Shown here: one piece after another, positions 41,101 through 53,800 of the stretch
Position numbering within the stretch: the first letter of the stretch is position 1
Layout of the letters: each line of letters opens with the position of its first letter
NCBI GenBank assembly: GCA_003640385.1
Contig: RCAB01000417.1
Span: forward strand, 1-56,328
Length of the DNA: 56,328 nt
Reading direction: 5' to 3'
DNA from: Setaria digitata
Lineage: Eukaryota; Nematoda; Chromadorea; Rhabditida; Setariidae
Notes under the pieces: model-generated
Databases searched by the model: none
The model's input: only the letters and a program-made list of their open reading frames with translations
What the model was told of the DNA's origin: nothing
Program-made: the position numbers and the translations under genes

Positions 41101-42489
41101 ACAGACGAAGTAGAAAACATGAATGTAATAAAGAAAAAGGTTTTCAATTAAATATAAGACCTTAAGAAGCCCTTGGTGGGTCGTATTGGTACAATTTCAG
41201 TGTTTCTGTTTTAGGGCAAGGATGCGACTTCTATTTTGTCAGATGAACGCTTTGGCTCTTTGTTCACAAACCCTGACTTTCAAGTTGATGAAAGCAGCGA
41301 ACAGTTTCAGTTACTTTTCCCGACTTTGAAAAGATTAGAGGAAGAACGACAGAAACTGTCAAAAAAAGGTACTGCTGGTATAAGTAATATTATGGAAGAG
41401 ATATGTTATTTTGCCGTTACAATTCTTTTCTTTGATGTTTACTTTCGATTTAGTTCGACGATGTTTATAAGTTTCATACAGACTTGATTTGGCATATCAG
41501 CCACTTTATACTGAAGTCGTGAGTATAGTGGCCCTTCCATCCTATCAAATTAAAGATGTGGGAAATAATATCAACATCATGAATATGTTTCAATTAGGAA
41601 ATCAGAAAAATTCCTGTATGGAAGATCTGGAGATCCATGAAAGCAGAAGCAGCACCACTATCAGAAGTGATGGTGATACTGAAATCGATGAAAAAGATGG
41701 AGAAAATCATTTAGCTCAACAACAATCTGTAAGTGATCAAAGAGCACGTCAGCAAAGCTGTATTTTTACCGTCTGTTTGAATAGAAAAGAGTGGACTATG
41801 AATGTTTAATTACCACACTTTTAAATATGCCGTGTCAAGGTGTCTCATATCGATTTTTACTTTTGCTCGGAAATAGATGACTTTTAGTTGATTACTGGTG
41901 AGGATGAAGATAAAGTCGAAGAAATACATTCAACAATTCAAAAAAAATGGAGAGTTGCGAAACCGAAGGGTTTTAACTTAATTGAGTCAGATGTTGGTGA
42001 AGATGTCATACAATATTTGAAACAGAAAAACGCAAATGGAAACGTTTTGTTCTCTCCTCAGGTTTATTTATATCTGTGTATTTTATTTTCAGAAAATGTC
42101 ATAATTTTTATACCTGAGTGTTAAACTTTATTTGAACCTTCCGTGAGGTTTTGCTAATTCCCACTTATTAGACAATGTAGCACCAAAGAATATGTCCAAA
42201 AATCAAGTTATAGAAAAATTATTTTAAGATGGAACCCGAAACTATGGGTGCCACACGCATCAGTGTATCAGAAGATGTGTCAGGAGGGCCATTTGGTGGA
42301 CTCCAAATGACGTTTAAAATGAAAACACGTGGATTGGCTACAAAAGAAGAGGGTTTAGCGATGAAGAAAGAGCACCATTTAGCTGAAAGGAAGAAAATTA
42401 GACGAGGTACTGGAGAGATTATCAAAATGCTGAGAAAAGTTCCCGTAGGGGAGAGATACCGACAGAAATTGTCAGAGCGAGGTGATTAA
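38193..42489 (+). CDS. NOL10: NOL10/Enp2, WD-repeat ribosome-biogenesis protein
   Basis: NOL10 (yeast Enp2) is a nucleolar WD-repeat protein of the small-subunit processome, needed for 18S rRNA production. Exons: 38193-38304, 38392-38490, 38800-38915, 39036-39172, 39525 to about 39727, 39854-39926, 39999-40215, 40352-40483, 40655-40833, 40990-41139, 41215-41368, about 41500-41728, 41888-42060 and about 42229-42489. The start resembles human NOL10 ([15 protein letters not shown]), then [13 protein letters not shown]. The propeller includes [24 protein letters not shown] and GLPIKKIDF; then [17 protein letters not shown] and [15 protein letters not shown]. The NUC153 motif is [19 protein letters not shown] (41240-41300). 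The C-terminus is basic with a coiled character. The intron at 38305-38391 has no stop and is a multiple of three; the intron after 39727 seems to use a GC donor. The acceptor of the twelfth exon is uncertain. Confidence 0.95.
38926..38947. repeat. Poly-T run in a NOL10 intron
   Basis: About 20 T residues just after the donor at 38916, in the sense strand of NOL10. Similar runs lie near 39209-39222 and 40508-40521 in neighbouring NOL10 introns. Confidence 0.85.
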
Positions 42490-43446
42490 CATGTATATGG
42501 CAATTTAATAAATTTTTTTTTTTTACAATTTTTAAATGGTTTTGTGGAGGACACTGTGGATATACTTTTTAATCTCACGGTAATCTTGCCTTGATTCTTT
42601 CTTTGGTGTATTCATTATTAAAGATATTTCGGAAACAACATTAGGTACTAAAGTCAAGGGAGTGGAAAATTTGAGCGGATAATGATTGATAACTGAGAAG
42701 AGAAGTGGAAGGATGTGGCATAAAGGAATAAATCTTGATGCATTTCATAAGGGTCGTTCTCTTCCACAGAGGACATGTGGAATATCAGTACATTGGTGGT
42801 GATCCAGGAAAGAAATATGTTGCGGTTTATTGTAGCAAGAACATTTTCCGTAAATATTGCGAACTCCACCTTTCGAATCCTTCAACTTTTATACTGTGGC
42901 AAAAAATTGTTTAAGAGAGGAAAAGAGCACCAATAAGATAAGCATTGTTCCATAAATTTGTCTGGTACAGAATATACAGTTTAAGAAAATGAACTGGGCG
43001 AACAGAGATGTTTTAAAGGCTCGCGGAGAAAAATTTAAAGACAAGTTATCGCGAAACTTGCCTAGAGACATATGAATGCTTTCGCTTTGGGACGCAATTA
43101 AGAAATCGAGATATATCGAGACAAAGATTTTTGATTTAAATTTCCCTGAGATGTGAAAGAGCACTGAAGAAACAATTAGCTGCCACAGAAAATTCACTGA
43201 TTTTCTTTGATTACTTTACGGACGCTACGGACTTAAACAGGACTAACCGTTCGATTTTTCGGAAAATTTCCGGTTAGGAACGATAAACATTGTAGGAGGT
43301 GTACATTCATTTCGCTGTGTTACTCTAGAGTAGACTTTAACTTTAACTTTGACCTCTATCTTGTATAATCTGGGATCCTGTGCAAATTTTTCAAAAAATC
43401 AAAAAACAGTTGTAGGTACTCAGTTTAAATACTACCAGCTGTTGTT
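42490..43446. other. Convergent intergenic region NOL10 / espin-like
   Basis: About 950 nt between two stop codons facing each other. It holds both 3' untranslated regions. The minus-strand frames at 42654-42869 and 42889-43197 have no motif and no good splice context, so I do not call them. Confidence 0.55.
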
Positions 43447-46400
43447 TCAAGCGTCGATTTCCTGTAGAACTTTGTCAATTTGTGCCACTGCTGCTAGACT
43501 TTCTCGCCACTCATCTTCATCCAAAACCTGCTCTATTATATCTTTACATTTTAGTTCATGAGTGATAGGGAATTATCAGTCAAAAATGGTCAGGGTCTTG
43601 AAGTGGCAGTTCGTAGTTTTCGCCACCTTGACATACACTTCATCTTAAATGTCGATCTTTTAACAAAATGTAAACTAGAGGCGAAAAGCATAGAATCTAT
43701 TGGATACATAAGGATGTAGCAGCAAACTAATGCGTTAATTTCTGACGGAACGAGTTTCTTACTGTTCTAGCTAGCGCTTTTTTATTGTTTAAGCTTCTAA
43801 AAGTTTAATGACAACAACGGCAGGACGAAAGTTTCAGCGAAAGGAACCTTTGTTGCAGTTAGCAAAGAGTCACGGTCCGTTTGAATTGACTGATCCTCAT
43901 AAATTCGACCACCTTCGTCCGAAGCAACGTAAGTTATTGGGCGCAGTTCACTCTCTATCACCTCACTGTATGCATAGTAAATGTAATTTATCATGCGAAG
44001 AACTGAATAACTGTAGAAGATATTCTATTGTTTATCTGTTTTAAATCATTCCAGAATACAAAGACTTACACTGGATTGCAGCTCGTAAAGTTTTCCTTTG
44101 GTGAGTACTTCAAGGCGTTGTTCTGTAGTGATAATGATGGTGTAACAGTATTCATTGGCGCAATGCAGGTTGAACTATTCGGCATTATGTGGCTCGCCGT
44201 ACTCCAATAATTAGGTGTATATATATAATTCATGAGCTCTGCATTGGTAGCAACCAACGATGGAGACCATATGTTTGTCTTCTTTTGTTTTCGCTCTTAA
44301 GGCAATTAATTTTTTTTTCACTTTTTTGGATTGAATATATTGACATTGCATTTATAAAAACTTTCCAACTGATTTATGAAAAAGCATGTTAAAAAAGCTT
44401 CATGCAGAACTCAAGGGAAGTACCTTTCCAGTAAGACAAAAGCTTCGCAAGTTGGTAATTTTTCCTTACGTAAGCAATTGCTTCTGCTGTTTGTCCTCCG
44501 TTATTTAGTAACAATGGTTCAGCACCATTTTCCAACTAAAAAAAATCACCATAAAAGTATTGTTGTTGGCAGGTAGAATTTACGATTATTCAGAAGATAG
44601 TATTACTGGTTGTCACCAACTATTGATTACATCGTTTATCTACTCAAATTGTACTCACTATGACGATTTATTTGTGGCGTAGCTTGCAAAATTACACAAA
44701 TTCATACTGGTTTTTCTTTTCTTGGAGAAAATTTGAAATTCTCTCAAGCTGTAACATCATAAGGAAGTCTTCAGTCGGCACGCTTCGCTATGAAGGGATT
44801 TTCGCTAGAATGGGTGTAAAGTTTTCTTATTTCATTTTATGTGAGGTTTGCTCTGATTAGCCTTTAGCTGTTTTGATATCCATTACTTCCTAGTTTTATT
44901 TCTTTGACCAGATAGTTTTCTTTCTGGATTGAAAGCACAATCGAATACCGTGTTGAAATTAAGAAGCGAATTCGAAAAGTATAAAAGAAATTTGCACTTC
45001 TATGATTTTAAAACGAACCAAATATTGTGCGGCATCAGTATGATTGTTGATTGCTGTCAAGTGAAGTGCAGTATTACCTCGAGAATCTCGCAGGGCAAGT
45101 ATTTGTCGTCGACGTTTATGAGGTATGGTATGGAGTAAAATATAAAGTGCAGCAACGCTTCCACTATCTGAAAAAGGAAAAAAAAAATTCTACATGGTCA
45201 ATTATTGTATAAATAATTCCAGAAATTCAGTTGGTTAAAAAAGTTTCATGTCAGGTTTGCACTTTAAATTTATTTTCAATTAAATGGAAAAAAGTAGATA
45301 GTATGAAAACCCCCGGAATATTGTTTTCTGCATATTATTTTAAAAGATTAGGTTTTTTTCTACTGTGCTTGTAGAAGATGAACTACTTTAATTATTTTAG
45401 GGTTACATGAAGCACAGTGTATAGCATTAGCGTTGTCCTTCGTAGTCCACAAAATAACATTGGCTGCAGATCGATTTACTATCCATCGCACAATATGCGC
45501 ATGACCAGCGAGGCATGCAACATGTAGAAGTGATTGTCCTTTATCCGATACTGTGCAGATATCTGCATCGCCTTTCTCGACCAAAAGTCTAACGCAATTA
45601 AAGCATCCCCCTTGAATAGCATAGAACACTGGCGTACATCCTGGAGCACTGTATTCTTATTCCTTGCAATAATTAAATTTTGTTATTTCTGTATTTTTCT
45701 GAATTTTCTTTTTAATCCGCTGTGATTAGCTTTATTTTTTGAAGAAAATACCAGTTTTTATGAAGTCATCTAAGAAAAATCTACGATTACAAACGTTACC
45801 AAACTGGTCTCTGAAGTTAACCATCTGCCGATCATATTTGATTGCATTACGAATAAATTCAGTATTGCCTGCAGTTTTTTTTAAACTTGTTTACATCCAT
45901 TTGGAAGAAATTGACAGAGTCACATTGATGAAATGTGTTGTTAATTTTATACTGCTGAGATTTACCGTAAACAAACTGAACAAGACTGATTGGGATGTAT
46001 TCTTTTCCGGTTGCATCCCATATACAGTTAATATTTCATATAATCGGATTATGCTGTTTATAATCTAATGAGCGATACAATTACTCTAATAGGGCCATAA
46101 TATATTGAAATAAGTGAAGGCTAAAGCTGTAGAGTTGATATTCTACGAGCAGAAGTATTTCGTATTAAGAAATATGTAATGGAATAATAAATCCGACATT
46201 TACTAAATTCTCCTACAACAGGAGAATTCATATTAGTAAAGTAGCTAAAAATATCAATAACTTATATAAAGCAATCTTGATGACTGGCTTATTGTAAACT
46301 CAAATAACACAAACCAGTGTATGCAGCATATTAAACCCTTCATGGAAATGATAATTACATAAGTGCGTGACGCGCATTTTCAGAGAATATTGCATACCTT

Positions 46401-46975
46401 TTGCAGCAGCGACATGCAACGGTAGCATCCGGAAATTGTTAGGTAACATTGCCAGTTTTTTCCCGAAACGCTTTAAAAGCCATAAAGCTAGGTCGTTGTT
46501 TCCCCGTGCAACAGCAGCCATTAATACTGTGGTACCATTAATGTCTCGTTGCTGGGCCCGAGCTAAAGTATGCTTCGAATTTCCATTGAACAATAACTGA
46601 ACGCTAAGCGTTTGACCCTCTCCCGCAGCAACAAGAGCCGGGTTCTCTCCAAATATCGATACGGCATCCTGTGTGGCTGGTGCTTCGTGTTGCAGTAAAC
46701 TAAATGTCATGAGGCAGCGGTATTAAATAATTATACAAAAAACTATCTTTTTTACTTCCAGGAATTGCATCAGAAATGGAGAAAAAAGGGAAAACATACT
46801 CAATGGCCTGCAAAAGGCCAAGTTTCGCGGCCACGTGAAGTGGTGTCTGTCCACTGATGTCACGCTCTTCCAGATCTTCCTTATTCATTTGCGTGAGGCA
46901 CTGCACATGATTAGATCGAACAGCTTTGAATGCACTGCTACAGCAGCTGTTTGACGATGAAAATGCATGTTGCAT
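43447..46975 (-). CDS. ESPN: Espin-like ankyrin-repeat protein
   Basis: Ankyrin-repeat protein most like espins, actin-bundling and cross-linking proteins of cell protrusions (an espin homologue is known in C. elegans). Minus-strand exons: 46975-46800 (ATG at 46975), 46699-46398, 45655-45407, 45167-45019, 44535-44424, 44122-44072, about 43954-43848 and about 43527-43447 (TGA). Phases agree for the first six. Ankyrin signatures: SGQTPLHVAAKLGLLQAIE, NGTTVLMAAVARGNNDLALW, LPLHVAAAKE, CTPVFYAIQGGCFNCVRLL, GQSLLHVACLAGHAHIVRW, DNANAIHCAS, RGNTALHLTAINNHTDAAQ and GGQTAEAIAYVR: about seven repeats. The Trp/Asp pattern in the central repeats is espin-like, from memory. About 410 residues are modelled; a short coiled segment and an acidic tail follow the repeats, and the actin-bundling module is not visible. 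It may be a short or incomplete homologue. The last two exons are tentative. Confidence 0.78.
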
Positions 46976-49900
46976 TTTAAAATATCCGGAGAATTTATTT
47001 ATCCCTTTCTAATATAGTAGTAAGATTTTAAAATTTTTGTAAATATAGTGAATTGCATTGAGAATGTCACAGATATTTCGTGTTATCAGTGGAGTAAGCG
47101 TCTAATTTTCTCAGATTTCTAAACTGTCATAAAATAATCTGCTTACGATGCAATATAAACTTAAGAATAGATGAAAAAGGGAAAGTAAAAAAGGGACGGG
47201 TAAAAACCAATAATTTCAGTTCCATTTTCTTATATGTATATAAGTTCTTTCAAAATCAGCAATTCATGTAGCAGTAGGATGTTACTGACAAAAAGAATAG
47301 CTATTTGCTACTTGCTACATAAAATTCGTCAGCAAATATTCAAGATACAAAACAAAAACAAACAAAAACAGTGGTAGTAAAGACAAGTGCTGAGACCGGT
47401 TCAAGTATAATCTTGAATATAGCACATTCACTGGACTAGTTCCTTCTGCTGGGGAAATAGAAATTGTACGGCTGGAAACGCATTCTAAAAGCCAAAAAGA
47501 TTCCTTGTGTGTCAATTACCGCAACTGTAGTATAAGTCTGCAATTTTTGTTCACGTTTTTTTTTTTCGATTTCAGGAACTTCTCACAAAATACAGTAATA
47601 TTAACAGACAAAGTTTCCTGCAACAAATGGTTGAAGGATTTTTCAATTCTACTGCAGCTTCTAAAATCTATTTATTCAGAGTGGGTAAAAATTGTGTTTT
47701 AATGAAGCAAATTAAAAGTCTTGTTCAGATTCCTAAGAAAAATTGCACAACTTTCCGAATATCGATAATTTCATCGAATCATTCGACTTTTCTTTTCCTT
47801 TCTTTCTTCCTTTTTTATTGTTGCTGAAATTTAAAAATGAAGAATGCTTCTTTTTCTGAAGTACTCAAATTTATGAGCAGGAGTTTAGAAATAAGTGGAG
47901 TTATATTATTTCCTGAACTGTTTTCGAATTTTTTAGATTTCAAAGGACACAAATTTAAATAAAAGATGGAAAATGTATTCCTAGAAAATTTTGAGCATAT
48001 TCAGAAAATACTTCTTAATAAAGTTTTGATCTTCAAAAAATTTCCAAACATGAAATTCAAAATCAACAACCAGTTGATTCATTAACTTGACAAAGCTGAC
48101 AAAATACAACTTTATACCGATTACAATTCGATACCCAGAAATACGCAAGCTGAATACGGTAACACATTGTTATAGCAGACTATCTGGATTATGTTAACAC
48201 GAACTTATCACTATTTTCGAAATGATTACTGGCTAGTAGTTATTGGCAATGATGTTTGGTTTATAGATTTTTTTTTTTTAATTACGAAGTTGAATTTGCT
48301 TATGTTTGGATTATTATCGAAAATGCGATCAAAAAAATCGTTGAGTTGGAAAGGATTAAAAAGTAGGAAAAGAAATTGGAATGATGGAATTAAAAATAAA
48401 GCTATAGTAGGAAGTAATGAGTCATGACTTTGCAGCAACTTTTTCCTAGTAAACAAAAACTCGAAAGCTGATGGTTACTGGTAAGCGGTGTCCAATCATG
48501 TAGGCTTCAAACAAAATCTGCCACCTTTCGACGTACAGAAATGTTTCAACTTATGTCAAGCATTACATAATATTCACACAAACGTAAAACTTGCGGAAAA
48601 ATTAGGGCGGGCTTGGAAGAAAGGGAATGATCAATGAATGAGCGTTGTGCGCATTACTGGCGCATACATGCAGCAGTAACATTAACGACAGATCCGTCGA
48701 TGGCGCAATCGTTGCTGCCATCGTTACTGTATGAGCCTGGGCCAAAGAATTGGAAAGGAATGACAACGGAGCCTCTTGTATGGCACCACCGAACACAATG
48801 CAGCGATATCACAATGTATTTGCAAAGCGTCATTTGTGGAGCAGGCACACAGACACAGAGACAGACATATCCAGGTATTGCTGTTTCGGTCGGATCAACG
48901 AGTTCTGTCCTGTCGAGATGCTAGATGCGACACCTCAGCTTGTGGACCCGAATCTACGCACTTACCTTGTGTGTTTGTAGAAACACTTGTCGAATGTTGC
49001 ATATGCACACATACCTGCGAAGAGACAGACTCGGAAGAACACAAGGTATGCTTGTTATGGAAAGACGTTTCCGAGTGATTATCAGTCAGCGGAGCAACTT
49101 TGTAGTGTCTGTATGGACAACTGGGAAGTGTTGTTTGTATGCCTGTGATTCATTTTAGAAATGAAAAATATTCCTTTTCTCCTATTTCAAGGCCTCGTTT
49201 TGGTTTTTTTCATCTGGTGTATTTGCTTCTTTTGAATGGAAATATCCCCTCAGAAAACATCTTTTAAAAGTACAACTATCATTAAGTTATACTGAATTCA
49301 CGGATAGAGAGTTGATTTATTAACAAATATAAACATATGCTTAACATTTTAATGACAAAATTCACCAAAATTTTCACTGGAATTCCATTTTTTTTTTCAT
49401 AAACATCATAGCTAACTGACCAACGTAAAGCTATCAGAGAAAAGATTTATATTAAAAGATGTTCAAAAGATTGCGCATTTTAACTTGATATTTTAACAAA
49501 TACTAGTAATGTACTAAGAGAACAGTATTTTTCAAAGCATCGTTAAAACGACGAATATATGAGGGACACTTTCCATTCTGTATGTTCCCTTTTTCTTTGC
49601 TATTTTTTCGAATGCTCGCCAATACAAATGAGATTCGCGACGCTAGTGATTTGTTTATTTATGTTGCAGATAGGCCACCGATGTGACTTACATGTCCCAA
49701 CCATGATTTATTTATTGACGCGTCGAGATTCCGCACGAAGATGCTGGCAATAAATAAATTGCCACAAAAAAAAAATTTCCATTGTTTTGTCCAGCAGGTG
49801 CATAATACATAACGAGTCATTTATTCAACAAAAACTTTTTAACTTTCAAATGAACACATCTTAATGTTTAACAAGACGTTTTGCATCTCTCACAAATGAT

Positions 49901-50339
49901 AGACTCACACTAATATTACAGAAAAAACCACACTAAAAGTGGTTTTATAGTGGAAATTCAAAGAAAAATTCTAATAATGGTGATAATGACATCATATTTA
50001 TGGTGTTTACCGGTTAATGTATTCTAGCAATGAAGCGCTGCGAATAAATTACAATAACCACTACAATCTTTGTTGACATGTTGCGAAAAGACTGATAACA
50101 CTGCTAAATGTATATATAATTAGAATGATAAATAACAATCGCTGAATTACAACTATGAGGTTTAGAAACGATATGACGAAATGAAAAGTTTAAACAATGA
50201 TAGGCCCAGACTAAAGCATTTTGGACTGCTGTCCGGGACATTCGTCGTGAAATAACTATTCACTCGTGGAAAAAAGAAAAAAAAAGCCAGAACAAACAAT
50301 GCACCGTTAATATTTGTTGAAGAAAGCGGCACTTCTGAG

Positions 50340-50396
50340 GTATATATATATCATATATTATTTCAAAGATATATATGTATACATACATATATCTTT
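50340..50396. repeat. TA-rich microsatellite with imperfect palindrome
   Basis: A run of TA dinucleotides at 50340-50351 is followed by a near-palindrome: arms AAAGATATAT (365-374 past 50000) and ATATATCTTT (387-396) around a GTATAC core. It can fold into a hairpin or cruciform but low complexity makes this likely by chance. Confidence 0.6.
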
Positions 50397-50784
50397 TTAT
50401 TGAGAATCTTTTACGATCTGAGTAGGCAGCACAAATTTAAAGGTAATTTAACTTTGCTTTTCCATATATCATACTTGACCGTACAGTAGGGATGAAATGA
50501 TTTACATTAAATCGCTTCCGTGTTATTCCATTGAACCTTTAGCAGAGTTGTATCTGCTGGAATATAAAGAAGGATTTAAATATTGCTCAAGCTTACATTA
50601 TGCTTAAGGTTAGTTATGTTTTGCTGGTGATTTTTTTGACTACAGAAAGCAAAGGAATATTTGCTGTAAAATTTCCTTTAGTATAAAGATATCCGACCCA
50701 TTCTTGTATCGGAATTCTTTAAGCCACAAGTTTTTGAAGTGTAAGACAGCAGGAGCAGCTAATGATTTGGCAGGCATCTAAAAG

Positions 50785-50815
50785 ATATTTCCACCATCTG
50801 TACTGGTGGAAATAT
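50785..50815. repeat. Perfect 12-bp inverted repeat with 7-nt loop
   Basis: Left arm ATATTTCCACCA (50785-50796), loop TCTGTAC (50797-50803), right arm TGGTGGAAATAT (50804-50815). The stem has a GC-containing core, so it is not simple AT symmetry. No T-tract follows directly, so it is not an obvious Pol III terminator. Confidence 0.75.
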
Positions 50816-53800
50816 TTCTGGTAAGAACGGGCTACATTCCTTTGGATTTGAAATTCCAGAAAGTTCAGAGCGGCACATCTGCAAGAGAGTTTAGCAGCAG
50901 AATATTTTGGAGTGGAGAAATACGGCAAATTGGTGACCACAGCACGAACATCACCTCAGCGCTTTCTTTTCTCCCCTACTTTTAACGAGGCAACATATGT
51001 TTCCTTACAACAACGTTTTGTTTAGTAGAGGTGAAGGAGGTCTGCAGTAATCCTGTGCACATCGAATTGCATCATATGTCCTGTTTGCTGTACTCCAGTC
51101 AGCTGGTTATTTGAAGGTGGAGTGCGTCTGCGCTCAAGGTCCGGCTTGGGTTCGGGCTCGCGTTCGGATGAGGGTGGTGGGGGTGATAACGTTACCCTTG
51201 TACGTCATTATGAGAATATTTTTTTTGTTTTCGTCTGGACACCACGACATTCTGTATTCGTCCTTAGTTAATCTACAATTCAGCACACCATCCATCTTCT
51301 TTCTCGTCTTCACATTTTCCACTTCACACGCTTCATTCCTAGTCAAGAATCCTTACTTTGCCACTTATCATTCAGTTTGCATTCTCTTACCCGTGCCATG
51401 CTAATGAAGTATGGATGTTTAACTCATTTGTCAACTGCATTTCAGTCGGACATTACTTCTCTAATGACTCCTCCCTACAATCAGAAGTGAACTTTTCTTG
51501 ATTTAATGAAGCAAAATCTAAATCAGAATAATAAAAAATGGACATTATTTGTGCAAAATCTTGAAAAGTAGATATAAATGATGCGATGAAAATCTTATTT
51601 TCGTTAAAAAAAAAACGATTTTCACTAGAAATTCCAATTGAATTTCATGAAAAAATTCCTGATGATAAGCAATGATTAGTGTAATAATTTAATTTGAAAT
51701 TTAGTTTTCACAAAAGAGAATTTCTAATTCCTTCACCACTTTCCGACTTATCAGTTCCCAAAACGGCTTTTGACTTAATGTCCAACCTATGACTAAGGAA
51801 CCGTATCAGACATAAAACGCATTGCTCTCCTGTTACTGATTAAAATTTACATCTCTCTCTCTGAATTTTTTTTAAATAACCATCTTTAATAGTCTTAAAC
51901 CTTCCTTGTAATAAAAAGTAATGCTAGCAAAGTGAGTGTCTTGGAAAAAATACAGTTGTAAATTTGAGTCAGCTTTTTAGTGATATTTTACGACAACTTA
52001 ATTCCACAATACCAGGAGCATGTCCATTCGAAAGAAATGGAAATTACATGTCATCAGACTGAGTAATAGAGTTCTGCGTATTTCACATGCGAAAGAAACA
52101 TAGAACAAGTATTTTTAGCTTAGAAGATAACACTCCACACCATTTGTAGAGCGGGAAATCAGCGGAGACATTTGAGCAATCTTCCTCTGGCTAAAATGAA
52201 ATGAGCTAATAGTGCTACTGATAGCTGAAGTATTTAGATAGACTAGGAAAATTTAGATAAGCTTTTATATTTGTTGAACGAGGTTTAGGCGCGTTTCCTA
52301 AAAATCTAATTTGAACATCGATAAACTTCTTTTGGTTAGAGTTTCTTATCACGATTCTATTTCATTATAAGTGCCTTTACGCACTTTTAATTTTCATACT
52401 AGCTTTGGTACCGCAAAAAAATACGAAAAAATTCTCCTGTAGAATTAAGCTGTCGTAAAATATCACTAAAAAAAAAAACCCCGAATTTCATCGATAGAGA
52501 TAGCGATCTAACTCATTACCTGCCGTACTTGTATAATTGGTAATATTTTCATTACTAATTCATAGACAAAGTATATTTTATTCAATTTTATGAGATGATG
52601 TATTGCATCGTTCAATTCCCTATTCATTCCTCATCAAGTTCTAATCGAAGTTTATCTTTGACCATTACTTTTTATAGCTATTGTCAATAAATTAACTTAA
52701 ATTTCTTTGGTTTACGATGCTCCTTGTAAATTAACACTAGATTTGTTACACAGTCTTATTTAATCTAATCATGCAAACCAGCAGTCCATCAGTGTTTTGT
52801 TTTTGCCTACTATTATTATCTACAAGGTGTTTAATTTGAATCACATAATGACTTGACTTTGTAAAACATTAAAGCTGGCCGAAAATGTATTGTTTTAGCT
52901 ACTCAGTGACATATTCGGATATCAGGAATCATTTACTTCACTAGGTGATGCATGAAAACTTTTAATGCTCACTTTAATTTCAGTATCATATATTGGAGTC
53001 GCAAACAGTAAAAACCTTATCTTGCTTATCAGAAAAAAGACATAAAGTTGACTGTTTTCGGCATTTAGTTCAAAACGACTCACTATCAAATTAAGGAGAT
53101 ATATACACTGCTTTAAACCTATTTATTTCCCAACTGTATTTCTTCTTGTCAACATAATCACTATACAGTGTATTGTTTTAGTGGCCTCGTTTTCTTCATC
53201 TCAAATTTTTAGATACTGATAAGCAGGCGCAAAATGTGCCAATGGAGAGGTCCAACTTTTTTGAAAACAATTCATTCTTTGGGTTAAAAGATTATCTTTA
53301 GGTGAGTGTTTTTCGAGGACATACGATGAGAGGTTTAAGTATTGGGGTGAACGCACCAATCGAAATAAAGAATTTCGATTAAATTAAATGCTTGCAATCA
53401 GTCAGCTGCTTTCTTCACATTCTGTTCAAGAAGGCCTTTAGATTCTATATGACAAATGTAGCGCAATATTTTTTCCCATCATTTTTGTGTTTTTACAATT
53501 CTGTTATTTGTTACGTTCTCTTTTTTCCAGATATGTAAACTTCATTACATTTACTCTATTCCAGCATGACGCTAATGTCTAACGACAAAACGATGTAACT
53601 TTTTAGTTTCGGTTAAAATTTCATCATAGTTTCATTGATGTCCACCTTCTTCACAATTACGAAAACAACCTCCCAAAATCACTCAACATGAATATCAGAC
53701 GAACATAAACGAACATAAAAGGAAAATGCAAAACTTTCCAGAAAACCAGGAACAGATTATTTTGTTTTTCCTAGAAATATAAGAACTTAATATTGCCTTC

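Noticed and set aside
48600..49160. GC-richer patch as a coding exon cluster
   Set aside because: Open frames overlap on both strands with no family motif, and no good donor/acceptor pairs link them.
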